A program made the position numbers and the translations under genes. A stretch of DNA of 15,388 nucleotides, taken from NCBI GenBank assembly GCA_030263275.1, contig SZOR01000102.1, forward strand, positions 1-15,388. The letters run 5' to 3'. Below are positions 9,013-15,388 of this stretch, one piece after another; position 1 is the stretch's first letter, and each line of letters opens with the position of its first letter. The notes beneath the pieces are model-generated. The model saw only the letters and a program-made list of their open reading frames with translations, was not told the DNA's origin and did no database searches. The DNA comes from DSNY01 sp016861185. Its GTDB lineage: Bacteria; Pseudomonadota; Gammaproteobacteria; Burkholderiales; Burkholderiaceae_F.

Positions 9013-9507
9013 ATGAACGATCGACCGTTGAACGTGCTTTTCCTGTGCACCGGCAATTCGGCACGCTCGATCCTGGCCGAAGCGATGCTCAACGCGATGG
9101 GGCAGGGGCGCTTCAGGGCATACAGCGCCGGCAGCCGGCCGGCCGGGCACGTCAATCCGTTCGCGCTCGAGCTGCTGCGGAAGAACCGCCTGCCCGTCGA
9201 AGGGCTGCGCAGCAAGAGTTGGGACGAATTTGCGCAGCCCGGTGCGCCCGAACTGGACTTCGTGTTCACCGTCTGCGACAACGCCGCCAGCGAGGTGTGC
9301 CCGATCTGGCCCGGACAGCCGATCAGCGCGCACTGGGGCGTGGAGGATCCCGCCGCCGTCGAAGGCGACGACGAGACGAAGCGCAAGGCCTTTTTCCACG
9401 CGTACAACCGGCTCCACAACCGCATCCGGCTTTTCCTGAGTCTGCCGCTCGCGAATCTCGACCGCGTCGCCCTGACCACGCGGCTGAAGGCGATCGGCCG
9501 CTCGTGA
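9013..9507 (+). CDS. arsC: Arsenate reductase ArsC, low-molecular-weight phosphatase fold
   Basis: This 164-residue cytoplasmic enzyme reduces arsenate to arsenite. The phosphatase loop CTGNSAR (C12 to R18) fits C-x5-R and holds the attacking cysteine. C88 (TVCDNA) and C96 (EVCPIWPG) lie where thioredoxin-linked ArsC enzymes carry the resolving cysteines (C82 and C89 in plasmid pI258 ArsC). The spacing here is one residue longer, and the thiol partner is therefore inferred. The block GQPISAHWGVEDPAA is typical of proteobacterial members. It is unrelated in fold to the glutaredoxin-linked E. coli R773 ArsC. The stop overlaps the GTG of acr3 (GTGA), which implies translational coupling. The ribosome site is weak, so arsC may depend on translation of arsR. 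Confidence 0.94.
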   Translation: MNDRPLNVLFLCTGNSARSILAEAMLNAMGQGRFRAYSAGSRPAGHVNPFALELLRKNRLPVEGLRSKSWDEFAQPGAPELDFVFTVCDNAASEVCPIWPGQPISAHWGVEDPAAVEGDDETKRKAFFHAYNRLHNRIRLFLSLPLANLDRVALTTRLKAIGRS

Positions 9508-10670
9508 GCACGGTGACGGCGGGCGCGCCGGCGACCCTCGGCTTCTTCGAGCGCTACCTGACCGTCTGGGTGGCCCTCGCCATCGTCGCCGGGATCGCGC
9601 TCGGGCAGATCGCGCCGCGGCAGGTCGCGACGATCGGTGCGCTGGAATTCGCGCGCGTCAACCTGCCGGTCGGCCTGCTGATCTGGGTGATGATCGTGCC
9701 GATGCTGCTCCGAATCGACTTCGGCGCGCTCGGCCAGGTGCGCGCGCACGCGCGCGGAATCGCCGTGACGCTCGTCGTCAACTGGCTGGTCAAGCCGTTT
9801 TCGATGGCGCTGCTCGCGTGGCTGTTCATCCGCGGCCTGTTCGCGCCGTGGCTGCCGGCCGCGCAGATCGACAGCTACGTCGCCGGGCTGATCCTGCTCG
9901 CCGCCGCGCCCTGCACCGCGATGGTGTTCGTGTGGAGCCGCCTGACGCACGGCGATCCGTATTTCACGCTGACGCAGGTTGCACTGAACGACGCGATCAT
10001 GATCTTCGCGTTCGCGCCGATCGTGGCGCTGCTGCTCGGCGTGGCGTCGATCACCGTGCCGTGGGACACGCTGCTCACGTCGGTCGTGCTGTACATCGTC
10101 GTGCCGGTGATCGCCGCGCAGGCGATCCGCACCCGCGTGCTGGCGCGCGGCGGACCCGCCGCGCTCGAGCGGCTGCTCGCGCGCCTCCAGCCGTGGTCGA
10201 TGGCTGCCCTGCTCGCGACGCTGGTGCTGCTGTTCGCGTTCCAGGGGCGGGCGATCCTCGACCAGCCGCTGGTGATCGCGCTGCTGGCGGTGCCGATCCT
10301 GATCCAGGTGTTCCTCAACTCGGGGCTCGCGTATCTGACCAACCGCGCAGTCGGCGAAAAGCACGGCGTGGCCGGTCCGTCGGCGCTGATCGGCGCGTCG
10401 AACTTCTTCGAGCTGGCGGTAGCGACGGCGATCGGCCTGTTCGGCCTCGAATCGGGCGCTGCGCTCGCGACCGTGGTCGGCGTGCTGATCGAGGTGCCGG
10501 TCATGCTCCTCGTCGTCCGCGTGGTCAATGCGAGCAAGCCCTGGTATGAACGCGGCGCACGCATGCCGCGGCGGGCAGCGCAAAAGCGTGATGGCATCGG
10601 CGCGGGCCGGCGCTATCTTGCGCGGCGCGCGTCCGCCACGCGCGGTAGCCAACCGAGGAGACGACCATGA
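9504..10670 (+). CDS. acr3: Acr3-family arsenite efflux permease with an extended C-terminus
   Basis: Acr3 exports arsenite across the inner membrane using the proton gradient. The 388-residue frame shows about ten hydrophobic segments up to residue 347. Conserved Cys137 is in LAAAPCTAMVFVWS, the essential TM4 cysteine, and Glu330 in IEVPVML is the conserved late acidic residue. The LTQVALNDAIM block is also characteristic. The start is GTG at 9504, overlapping the arsC stop; a second in-frame GTG at 9513 is possible. Acr3 proteins normally end soon after a motif like NASKPWYERG (reached here at residue 351). This frame adds about 37 basic, Arg-rich residues (MPRRAAQKRD to PRRRP), crosses the sodC ribosome site and stops at the sodC start as ATGA. 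The tail may be read-through of an old intergenic stretch. Confidence 0.93.
   Translation: MSTVTAGAPATLGFFERYLTVWVALAIVAGIALGQIAPRQVATIGALEFARVNLPVGLLIWVMIVPMLLRIDFGALGQVRAHARGIAVTLVVNWLVKPFSMALLAWLFIRGLFAPWLPAAQIDSYVAGLILLAAAPCTAMVFVWSRLTHGDPYFTLTQVALNDAIMIFAFAPIVALLLGVASITVPWDTLLTSVVLYIVVPVIAAQAIRTRVLARGGPAALERLLARLQPWSMAALLATLVLLFAFQGRAILDQPLVIALLAVPILIQVFLNSGLAYLTNRAVGEKHGVAGPSALIGASNFFELAVATAIGLFGLESGAALATVVGVLIEVPVMLLVVRVVNASKPWYERGARMPRRAAQKRDGIGAGRRYLARRASATRGSQPRRRP
10655..10660 (+). promoter_or_regulatory. Ribosome binding site of sodC
   Basis: GAGGAG lies 6 bases before the ATG at 10667 and is among the best sites in the window. Its strength means sodC does not depend on coupling to acr3, even though the frames overlap. 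Confidence 0.75.
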
Positions 10671-11224
10671 GACTGCGCCACGCTGCCCTGACGCTCGCCG
10701 TTGCTGCGGCTTTCGTCGCGACCGGATGTTCGACCGTTCGCGGTTGGTGGGACTCGATGACGGGGTCGGGCGGCCCGGCGGCGATCGCGGAGCTGAAACC
10801 CACGCAAGGCAATACGACGAGCGGCCGCGCGCGCTTCGAGCAGCGCGGCAACAGGGTGCTGGTCACCGCCGAGGTGCGCGGGCTGAAGCCGAACGCCGAA
10901 CACGGCTTCCACGTCCACGAAAAAGGGGACTGTTCCGCGCCGGACGCGATGAGCGCGGGCGGGCATTTCAATCCCGGCGGCAAACCGCACGGACATTACG
11001 GCCAAGGCGAGCGCCACGCGGGCGACATGCCGAACCTGAAGGCCGATGCCAACGGCGTGGCCACACTGCGCTTCGACAGCGAACTGATCACGGTGGCGGC
11101 CGGACCCGCGAGCGTGGTCGGTCGCGGCCTGATCGTTCATCGCGACGCCGACGACTACAAGACGCAGCCGACGGGCAATTCCGGGCCGCGCCTCGCCTGC
11201 GCAGTGATCGTCGCGGCGAAGTAG
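10667..11224 (+). CDS. sodC: Cu,Zn superoxide dismutase, predicted lipoprotein
   Basis: SodC converts superoxide to hydrogen peroxide and oxygen in the periplasm. The 185-residue precursor has a lipoprotein signal ending VATGC, so Cys21 should be lipidated. The active site is complete: copper ligands H82 and H84 (GFHVHEKGDC), bridging H100 (GGHFNP), H158 (GLIVHRDADD); zinc ligands H108, H117 and D120 (RHAGD). C89 and C178 should form the structural disulfide, and Arg175 (GPRLAC) matches the substrate-guiding arginine. It starts on an ATGA overlap with acr3 and has its own GAGGAG site, so it is likely co-transcribed with the ars genes. A weak TATCTT at 10615-10620 could serve as an extra promoter, but no -35 supports it. 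The cellular role beside arsenic genes is protection from oxidative stress, an inference. Confidence 0.95.
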   Translation: MRLRHAALTLAVAAAFVATGCSTVRGWWDSMTGSGGPAAIAELKPTQGNTTSGRARFEQRGNRVLVTAEVRGLKPNAEHGFHVHEKGDCSAPDAMSAGGHFNPGGKPHGHYGQGERHAGDMPNLKADANGVATLRFDSELITVAAGPASVVGRGLIVHRDADDYKTQPTGNSGPRLACAVIVAAK

Positions 11225-11242
11225 CGGCGTTCACGGGCAGCT

Positions 11243-11277
11243 GAGCGTTCAGAGGGCGGATGACAGCTTGAACGCTC
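11243..11277 (+). repeat. Inverted repeat at the left edge of the cluster
   Basis: GAGCGTTCA (11243-11251) pairs exactly with TGAACGCTC (11269-11277) around a 17-base loop, starting 18 bases after the sodC stop. GAGGG in the loop could also pair with CCCTC at 11281-11285, a possible pseudoknot. It may define one end of the element. Confidence 0.7.
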
Positions 11278-11298
11278 GCCCCCTCCCTTGCAGGGTGC

Positions 11299-11320
11299 GC
11301 GGCGGCTTGCAGGCCGCCGC
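11299..11320 (+). repeat. Hairpin with TTGCAG loop, first copy
   Basis: GCGGCGGC (11299-11306) and GCCGCCGC (11313-11320) flank TTGCAG. The same loop sits in the hairpin at 11525-11546. Confidence 0.75.
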
Positions 11321-11332
11321 CGCTCAGCGGGC

Positions 11333-11348
11333 GCAGCGCATGCGCTGC
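11333..11348. repeat. 16-bp perfect palindrome
   Basis: GCAGCGCATGCGCTGC is its own reverse complement with no central spacer. It could be a dimeric protein site, or simply part of the structured element. Confidence 0.8.
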
Positions 11349-11487
11349 GAAACCCCCGCTTCGCCCCCCCGCCCCTCAGTGGGCCCGTGGCCCATCCCTC
11401 CCCCGGCCTTCGCCGGGATCGGGACCGCCACTACGTGGCGTCCTGCGCCCTTCGGTCTGGTCCCGCGAGGGGGCCAAAGGCCGATCA

Positions 11488-11513
11488 GCCGACAGGCCCT
11501 GCGGCCTGTCGGC
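11488..11513 (+). repeat. 11-bp perfect hairpin
   Basis: GCCGACAGGCC (11488-11498) pairs exactly with GGCCTGTCGGC (11503-11513) around CTGC. It is one of the strongest stems in the window and has no T-tract after it. Confidence 0.8.
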
Positions 11514-11524
11514 CGGCCGACGCC

Positions 11525-11546
11525 GTTCGCGCTTGCAGGCGCGAAC
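11525..11546 (+). repeat. Hairpin with TTGCAG loop, second copy
   Basis: GTTCGCGC (11525-11532) and GCGCGAAC (11539-11546) flank TTGCAG. The stem differs from the copy at 11299 while the loop is identical. Confidence 0.75.
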
Positions 11547-11566
11547 GTGGACAGGGGAGGTTCGCG

Positions 11567-11593
11567 CAGCAAATGGTTGCCAACCATTTGCTG
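11567..11593 (+). repeat. 12-bp perfect hairpin with AT-rich stem
   Basis: CAGCAAATGGTT (11567-11578) pairs exactly with AACCATTTGCTG (11582-11593) around GCC. The AT-rich core is unlike its surroundings and makes chance GC pairing an unlikely explanation. Confidence 0.85.
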
Positions 11594-11660
11594 GAGGCTC
11601 GGCAGGTTCCCGCCGCCGTTTGATCCGCGGCAAGCGGCGGCACGGCATTCAGCGCCCGCG

Positions 11661-11684
11661 TTGCCGCCGCGTTGCCGGCGGTAA
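11661..11684 (+). repeat. Inverted repeat at the right edge of the cluster
   Basis: CCGCCG (11664-11669) and CGGCGG (11676-11681) flank CGTTGC. One G-T and two T-A pairs extend the arms to 11661-11684. It is the last clear stem before the adaptor promoter region. Confidence 0.65.
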
Positions 11685-11723
11685 CGAGATGTGAGTTCGC
11701 GCATCGTGCACGGAGGCCGCACC

Positions 11724-11729
11724 TACAAT
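11724..11729 (+). promoter_or_regulatory. Possible -10 element for the exporter genes
   Basis: TACAAT matches TATAAT at 5 of 6 bases and would start RNA near 11736, 20 bases before the adaptor ATG. No good -35 box is seen. Confidence 0.4.
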
Positions 11730-11755
11730 CGGGCTTTCGAAACGAAGCGCGATCG

Positions 11756-13252
11756 ATGGACCTCGGATGGCTGCGCCGGCCGCGCGTGCTTGCGGTCGGT
11801 CTGATCGTCGTTGCCGCCGCCGCGGCTGCGGCCTACTGGTACCTGCGCGGCGAAGCGGCCGCGCCGACCTACCGCTTCGCGAAGGTCGAGCGCGGGCCGT
11901 TGACCGCGAGCGTATCGGCCACCGGCACGCTGAATCCGGTCGTTTCGGTGTCGGTGGGCACGCAGGTCAGCGGGCAGATCAAGGAGCTCTTCGTCGACTT
12001 CAATTCCCCGGTCAAGAAGGGCCAGCTCATCGCGCGCATCGATCCGGAAACCTTCGAATACCGCGTGCGGCAGGCGCAGGCCGACGCCGACGCCGCGCGC
12101 TCCGCCGTGTATCGCGCGCAGGTCAACGTCGCCAACGCGCAGCGCGAGCTGGCGCGCACGAAGGAACTGGTCGAGCGCAACTTCGTTTCGCCGGCCGAAC
12201 TCGACGCGCGGCAGGCCGCGTACGACTTGGCCGCGGCGGAGCTGAAGACCGCGCAGGCCACGTTCGCGCAGCGCGAAGCGCAGCTCGCGTCGGCGAAGGT
12301 CGACCTGGGGCGCACGGAGATCCGCGCGCCGGTCGACGGCGTGGTGATCAAGCGCAGCGTCGACGTCGGGCAGACCGTCGCGGCGAGCCTGCAGGCGCCC
12401 GAGCTTTTCGTGATCGCCAAGGACCTGCGCGACATGCAGGTCGAAACCTCGATCGACGAAGCCGACGTCGGCCGCATCCGCATCGGCCAGCGCGCGAGCT
12501 TCACCGTCGACGCCTTCCCGGGCCGCAGCTTCAGCGGCGAGGTCAAGCAGGTGCGCAAGGCCGCGCAGACGGTGCAGAACGTCGTTACCTACACGGTGCT
12601 GGTCACCGCGAACAACGAGGTGGGCCAGCTGATGCCTGGAATGACGGCGAACGTCCGGATCGTCACCGACACGCGCGATTCGGTGCTCAAGGTCCCCAAC
12701 GCCGCGTTGCGCTATCGACCGCCCGGCGAGAGCCCGGCCGCACCCGCGGACGCCGGCAAAGGCGAGGTCAAGAGCGGCGCACCGGCCGCGGCCGGCGCCG
12801 GCGCGCAGTTCCGCGAGCGGCTCGTCGCCGAACTGAAGCTCGACGCCGACCAGCAGTCGCGGCTCGATCCGATCCTGGCCGACATGCGCGCCAGGTTCAT
12901 GGGGCTGCGCGATCTGCCGGAAGAAGCCCGCGCGAAAGCGGCGAGCGGAATCCGCGCCGAGGCGCGCGCGAAGATCGAGGACATCCTGACACCCGAACAG
13001 AGGGCGCGCTACGCGGAGATCGCCGCCGAACTCGGCGGCCGTTCCGTCGGTCAGACCACGCGCGGGCGCATCTGGGTAATCGCCGACGGCAAACCGAAAG
13101 CGATCGACGTCCGGGTCGGGCTGACCGACGGCACCGCGAGCGAAGTCGTCGGGCCGGGCGTGGTCGAGGGCCTGGAAGTGATCGTCGGCCAGCAAGGCGG
13201 CAACAGCACTATGCCCGCGCAGAAGGGCGCGCCGCCACGGATGTTCTTCTGA
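11756..13252 (+). CDS. MacA-type periplasmic adaptor with a Spy/CpxP-like helical insert
   Basis: This 498-residue membrane-fusion protein should link an inner-membrane ABC exporter to an outer-membrane channel. Residues 9-29 are a membrane anchor. The lipoyl-like half-motifs are at about 45-103 (GTQVSGQIKELFVDFNSPVKKGQ) and 186-215 (IRAPVDGVVIKRSVDVGQTV), separated by an alpha-helical hairpin at about 104-185. A beta-barrel domain follows (about 225-320). MacA proteins are usually about 370-400 residues. The excess comes from a Pro/Ala linker (321-350) and a helical stretch (351-428) that splits the C-terminal domain, which resumes at RGRIWVIADGK. The insert carries LDADQQSRLDPIL and LTPEQRARYAEI, like the LTxxQ repeats of Spy and CpxP, periplasmic chaperone/stress proteins. 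The ATG at 11756 is chosen because the anchor follows at once; its ribosome site is weak. An ABC ATPase and permease follow on the same strand. Confidence 0.9.
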   Translation: MDLGWLRRPRVLAVGLIVVAAAAAAAYWYLRGEAAAPTYRFAKVERGPLTASVSATGTLNPVVSVSVGTQVSGQIKELFVDFNSPVKKGQLIARIDPETFEYRVRQAQADADAARSAVYRAQVNVANAQRELARTKELVERNFVSPAELDARQAAYDLAAAELKTAQATFAQREAQLASAKVDLGRTEIRAPVDGVVIKRSVDVGQTVAASLQAPELFVIAKDLRDMQVETSIDEADVGRIRIGQRASFTVDAFPGRSFSGEVKQVRKAAQTVQNVVTYTVLVTANNEVGQLMPGMTANVRIVTDTRDSVLKVPNAALRYRPPGESPAAPADAGKGEVKSGAPAAAGAGAQFRERLVAELKLDADQQSRLDPILADMRARFMGLRDLPEEARAKAASGIRAEARAKIEDILTPEQRARYAEIAAELGGRSVGQTTRGRIWVIADGKPKAIDVRVGLTDGTASEVVGPGVVEGLEVIVGQQGGNSTMPAQKGAPPRMFF

Positions 13253-13321
13253 TTCGGATCGCGGATTGCGTCAAACCGATTGCCGTCCTTTGCTGACCGC
13301 CGCCCCCGGACTCCAAGCGTC

Positions 13322-14059
<738 letters not shown>

Positions 14060-14064
14060 CAGCG

Positions 14065-15297
<1,233 letters not shown>

Positions 15298-15304
15298 GTC
15301 GGCG

Positions 15305-15318
15305 CGGGCGGTCGCCCG
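15305..15318 (+). terminator. Short GC hairpin after the permease
   Basis: CGGGC (15305-15309) and GCCCG (15314-15318) pair around GGTC. With no T-tract it is weak evidence for a transcript end, and the next gene may still belong to the operon. Confidence 0.25.
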
Positions 15319-15354
15319 GGCGTTAAGCTGGCGTCGTCCTTCGCGGAGTGTTTC

Positions 15355-15388
15355 ATGCGTCGCGTGCTGTTCGCCTGTCTCGCCTTCG
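15355..15388 (+). CDS. Start of a probable exported protein (truncated by the window edge)
   Basis: ATG at 15355 opens MRRVLFACLAF, which has the basic start and hydrophobic run of a signal peptide. GGAG (15345-15348) lies 6 bases upstream. Only 11 codons are present, so the product cannot be named. Its place 57 bases after a MacB-type permease would suit an outer-membrane TolC-type channel, but that is a guess. Confidence 0.5.
   Translation, partial: MRRVLFACLAF

Larger units (their letters stand above)
11243..11684. repeat. Cluster of perfect inverted repeats (structured intergenic element)
   Basis: At least ten exact or near-exact stem-loops occur in 442 bases. Besides those listed on their own there are TGGGCC/GGCCCA (11380-11394), CCCGGC/GCCGGG (11402-11417), CGCCAC/GTGGCG (11426-11440) and GGCC/GGCC around AAA (11472-11482). 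CGGGACC (11420-11426) and GGTCCCG (11459-11465) could close a larger arm. The octamer CTTGCAGG occurs three times (11287, 11306, 11532), each at the tip of an inverted repeat. Possible roles are a repeated intergenic element of the REP/MITE type, a structured RNA, or a strong barrier to transcription between sodC and the exporter genes. Confidence 0.75.
11225..11755. other. 531-base gene-free region between sodC and the exporter adaptor
   Basis: No convincing gene lies here. Bases 11243-11684 are packed with exact inverted repeats, listed separately. Bases 11685-11755 hold a -10-like TACAAT and a purine-poor leader to the adaptor ATG. Open frames exist on both strands, but their products are Pro/Arg/Ala-rich, lack a ribosome site and resemble nothing I know. 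Confidence 0.8.

Noticed and set aside
8619..10652. A 677-codon minus-strand frame across arsR, arsC and acr3
   Set aside because: Low-complexity His/Arg/Gln-rich product typical of antisense reading; it opposes three firmly identified genes.
11299..11593. CRISPR array
   Set aside because: The repeated hairpins differ in stem sequence and spacing; only an 8-base tip is shared, with no regular repeat-spacer pattern.
11268..11684. Open frames of 90-138 codons on both strands in the palindrome cluster
   Set aside because: Products are Pro/Arg/Ala-rich, the starts lack ribosome sites, and the DNA is explained by inverted repeats.

Overview
The window is a GC-rich stretch with every credible gene on the + strand. 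Gene content and protein style (ThiC, YceH, an ArsR/ArsC/Acr3 set, long GGDEF regulators, a MacA-type adaptor with a split ABC transporter) suggest a betaproteobacterium of the Burkholderiales/Rhodocyclales kind. That placement is an inference from protein resemblance, not from a marker gene. The window is chromosomal in character. I saw no transposase, integrase, tRNA, rRNA or CRISPR array.

Layout. (1) 1-526: the 3' end of thiC (thiamine pyrimidine synthesis), whose last 30 or so residues do not look like ThiC and run through a perfect hairpin and the next gene's ribosome binding site. (2) 523-1323: an exported protein joining a cytochrome P460-type c-heme domain to an amicyanin-like type 1 copper domain. 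(3) 1381-2046: yceH (UPF0502) with a heptad-repeat tail. (4) 2145-6542: two diguanylate cyclases in tandem, one short (GAF-like plus GGDEF) and one of 1078 residues (GAF, four PAS, GAF, GGDEF), separated by a probable terminator. (5) 6628-8280: NAD-type malic enzyme. (6) 8350-8571: a 73-residue two-helix membrane protein with a CRP-like palindrome upstream. (7) 8637-11224: an arsenic unit arsR-arsC-acr3 running directly into a lipoprotein Cu,Zn superoxide dismutase gene, sodC. (8) 11225-11755: a gene-free 531-base region built largely of perfect inverted repeats. (9) 11756-15297: a membrane-fusion adaptor with a Spy/CpxP-like helical insert, then an ABC ATPase and a MacB/FtsX-type permease as separate genes. 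(10) 15355-end: the first 11 codons of a probable exported protein.

How the parts work together. ArsR probably represses a sigma-70 promoter that overlaps its own start codon. ArsC reduces arsenate, Acr3 exports the resulting arsenite, and SodC removes superoxide in the periplasm. The adaptor, ATPase and permease form one tripartite-type exporter, and the truncated last gene could be its outer-membrane partner, although too little of it is present to say. The two cyclases both keep an active-site GGEEF and an RxxD inhibitory site, so both should make c-di-GMP under product inhibition.

The most unusual items are the heme-copper fusion protein, the palindrome cluster after sodC, the helical insert in the exporter adaptor, and two genes (thiC and acr3) whose reading frames run past their expected ends into ATGA overlaps with the next gene.
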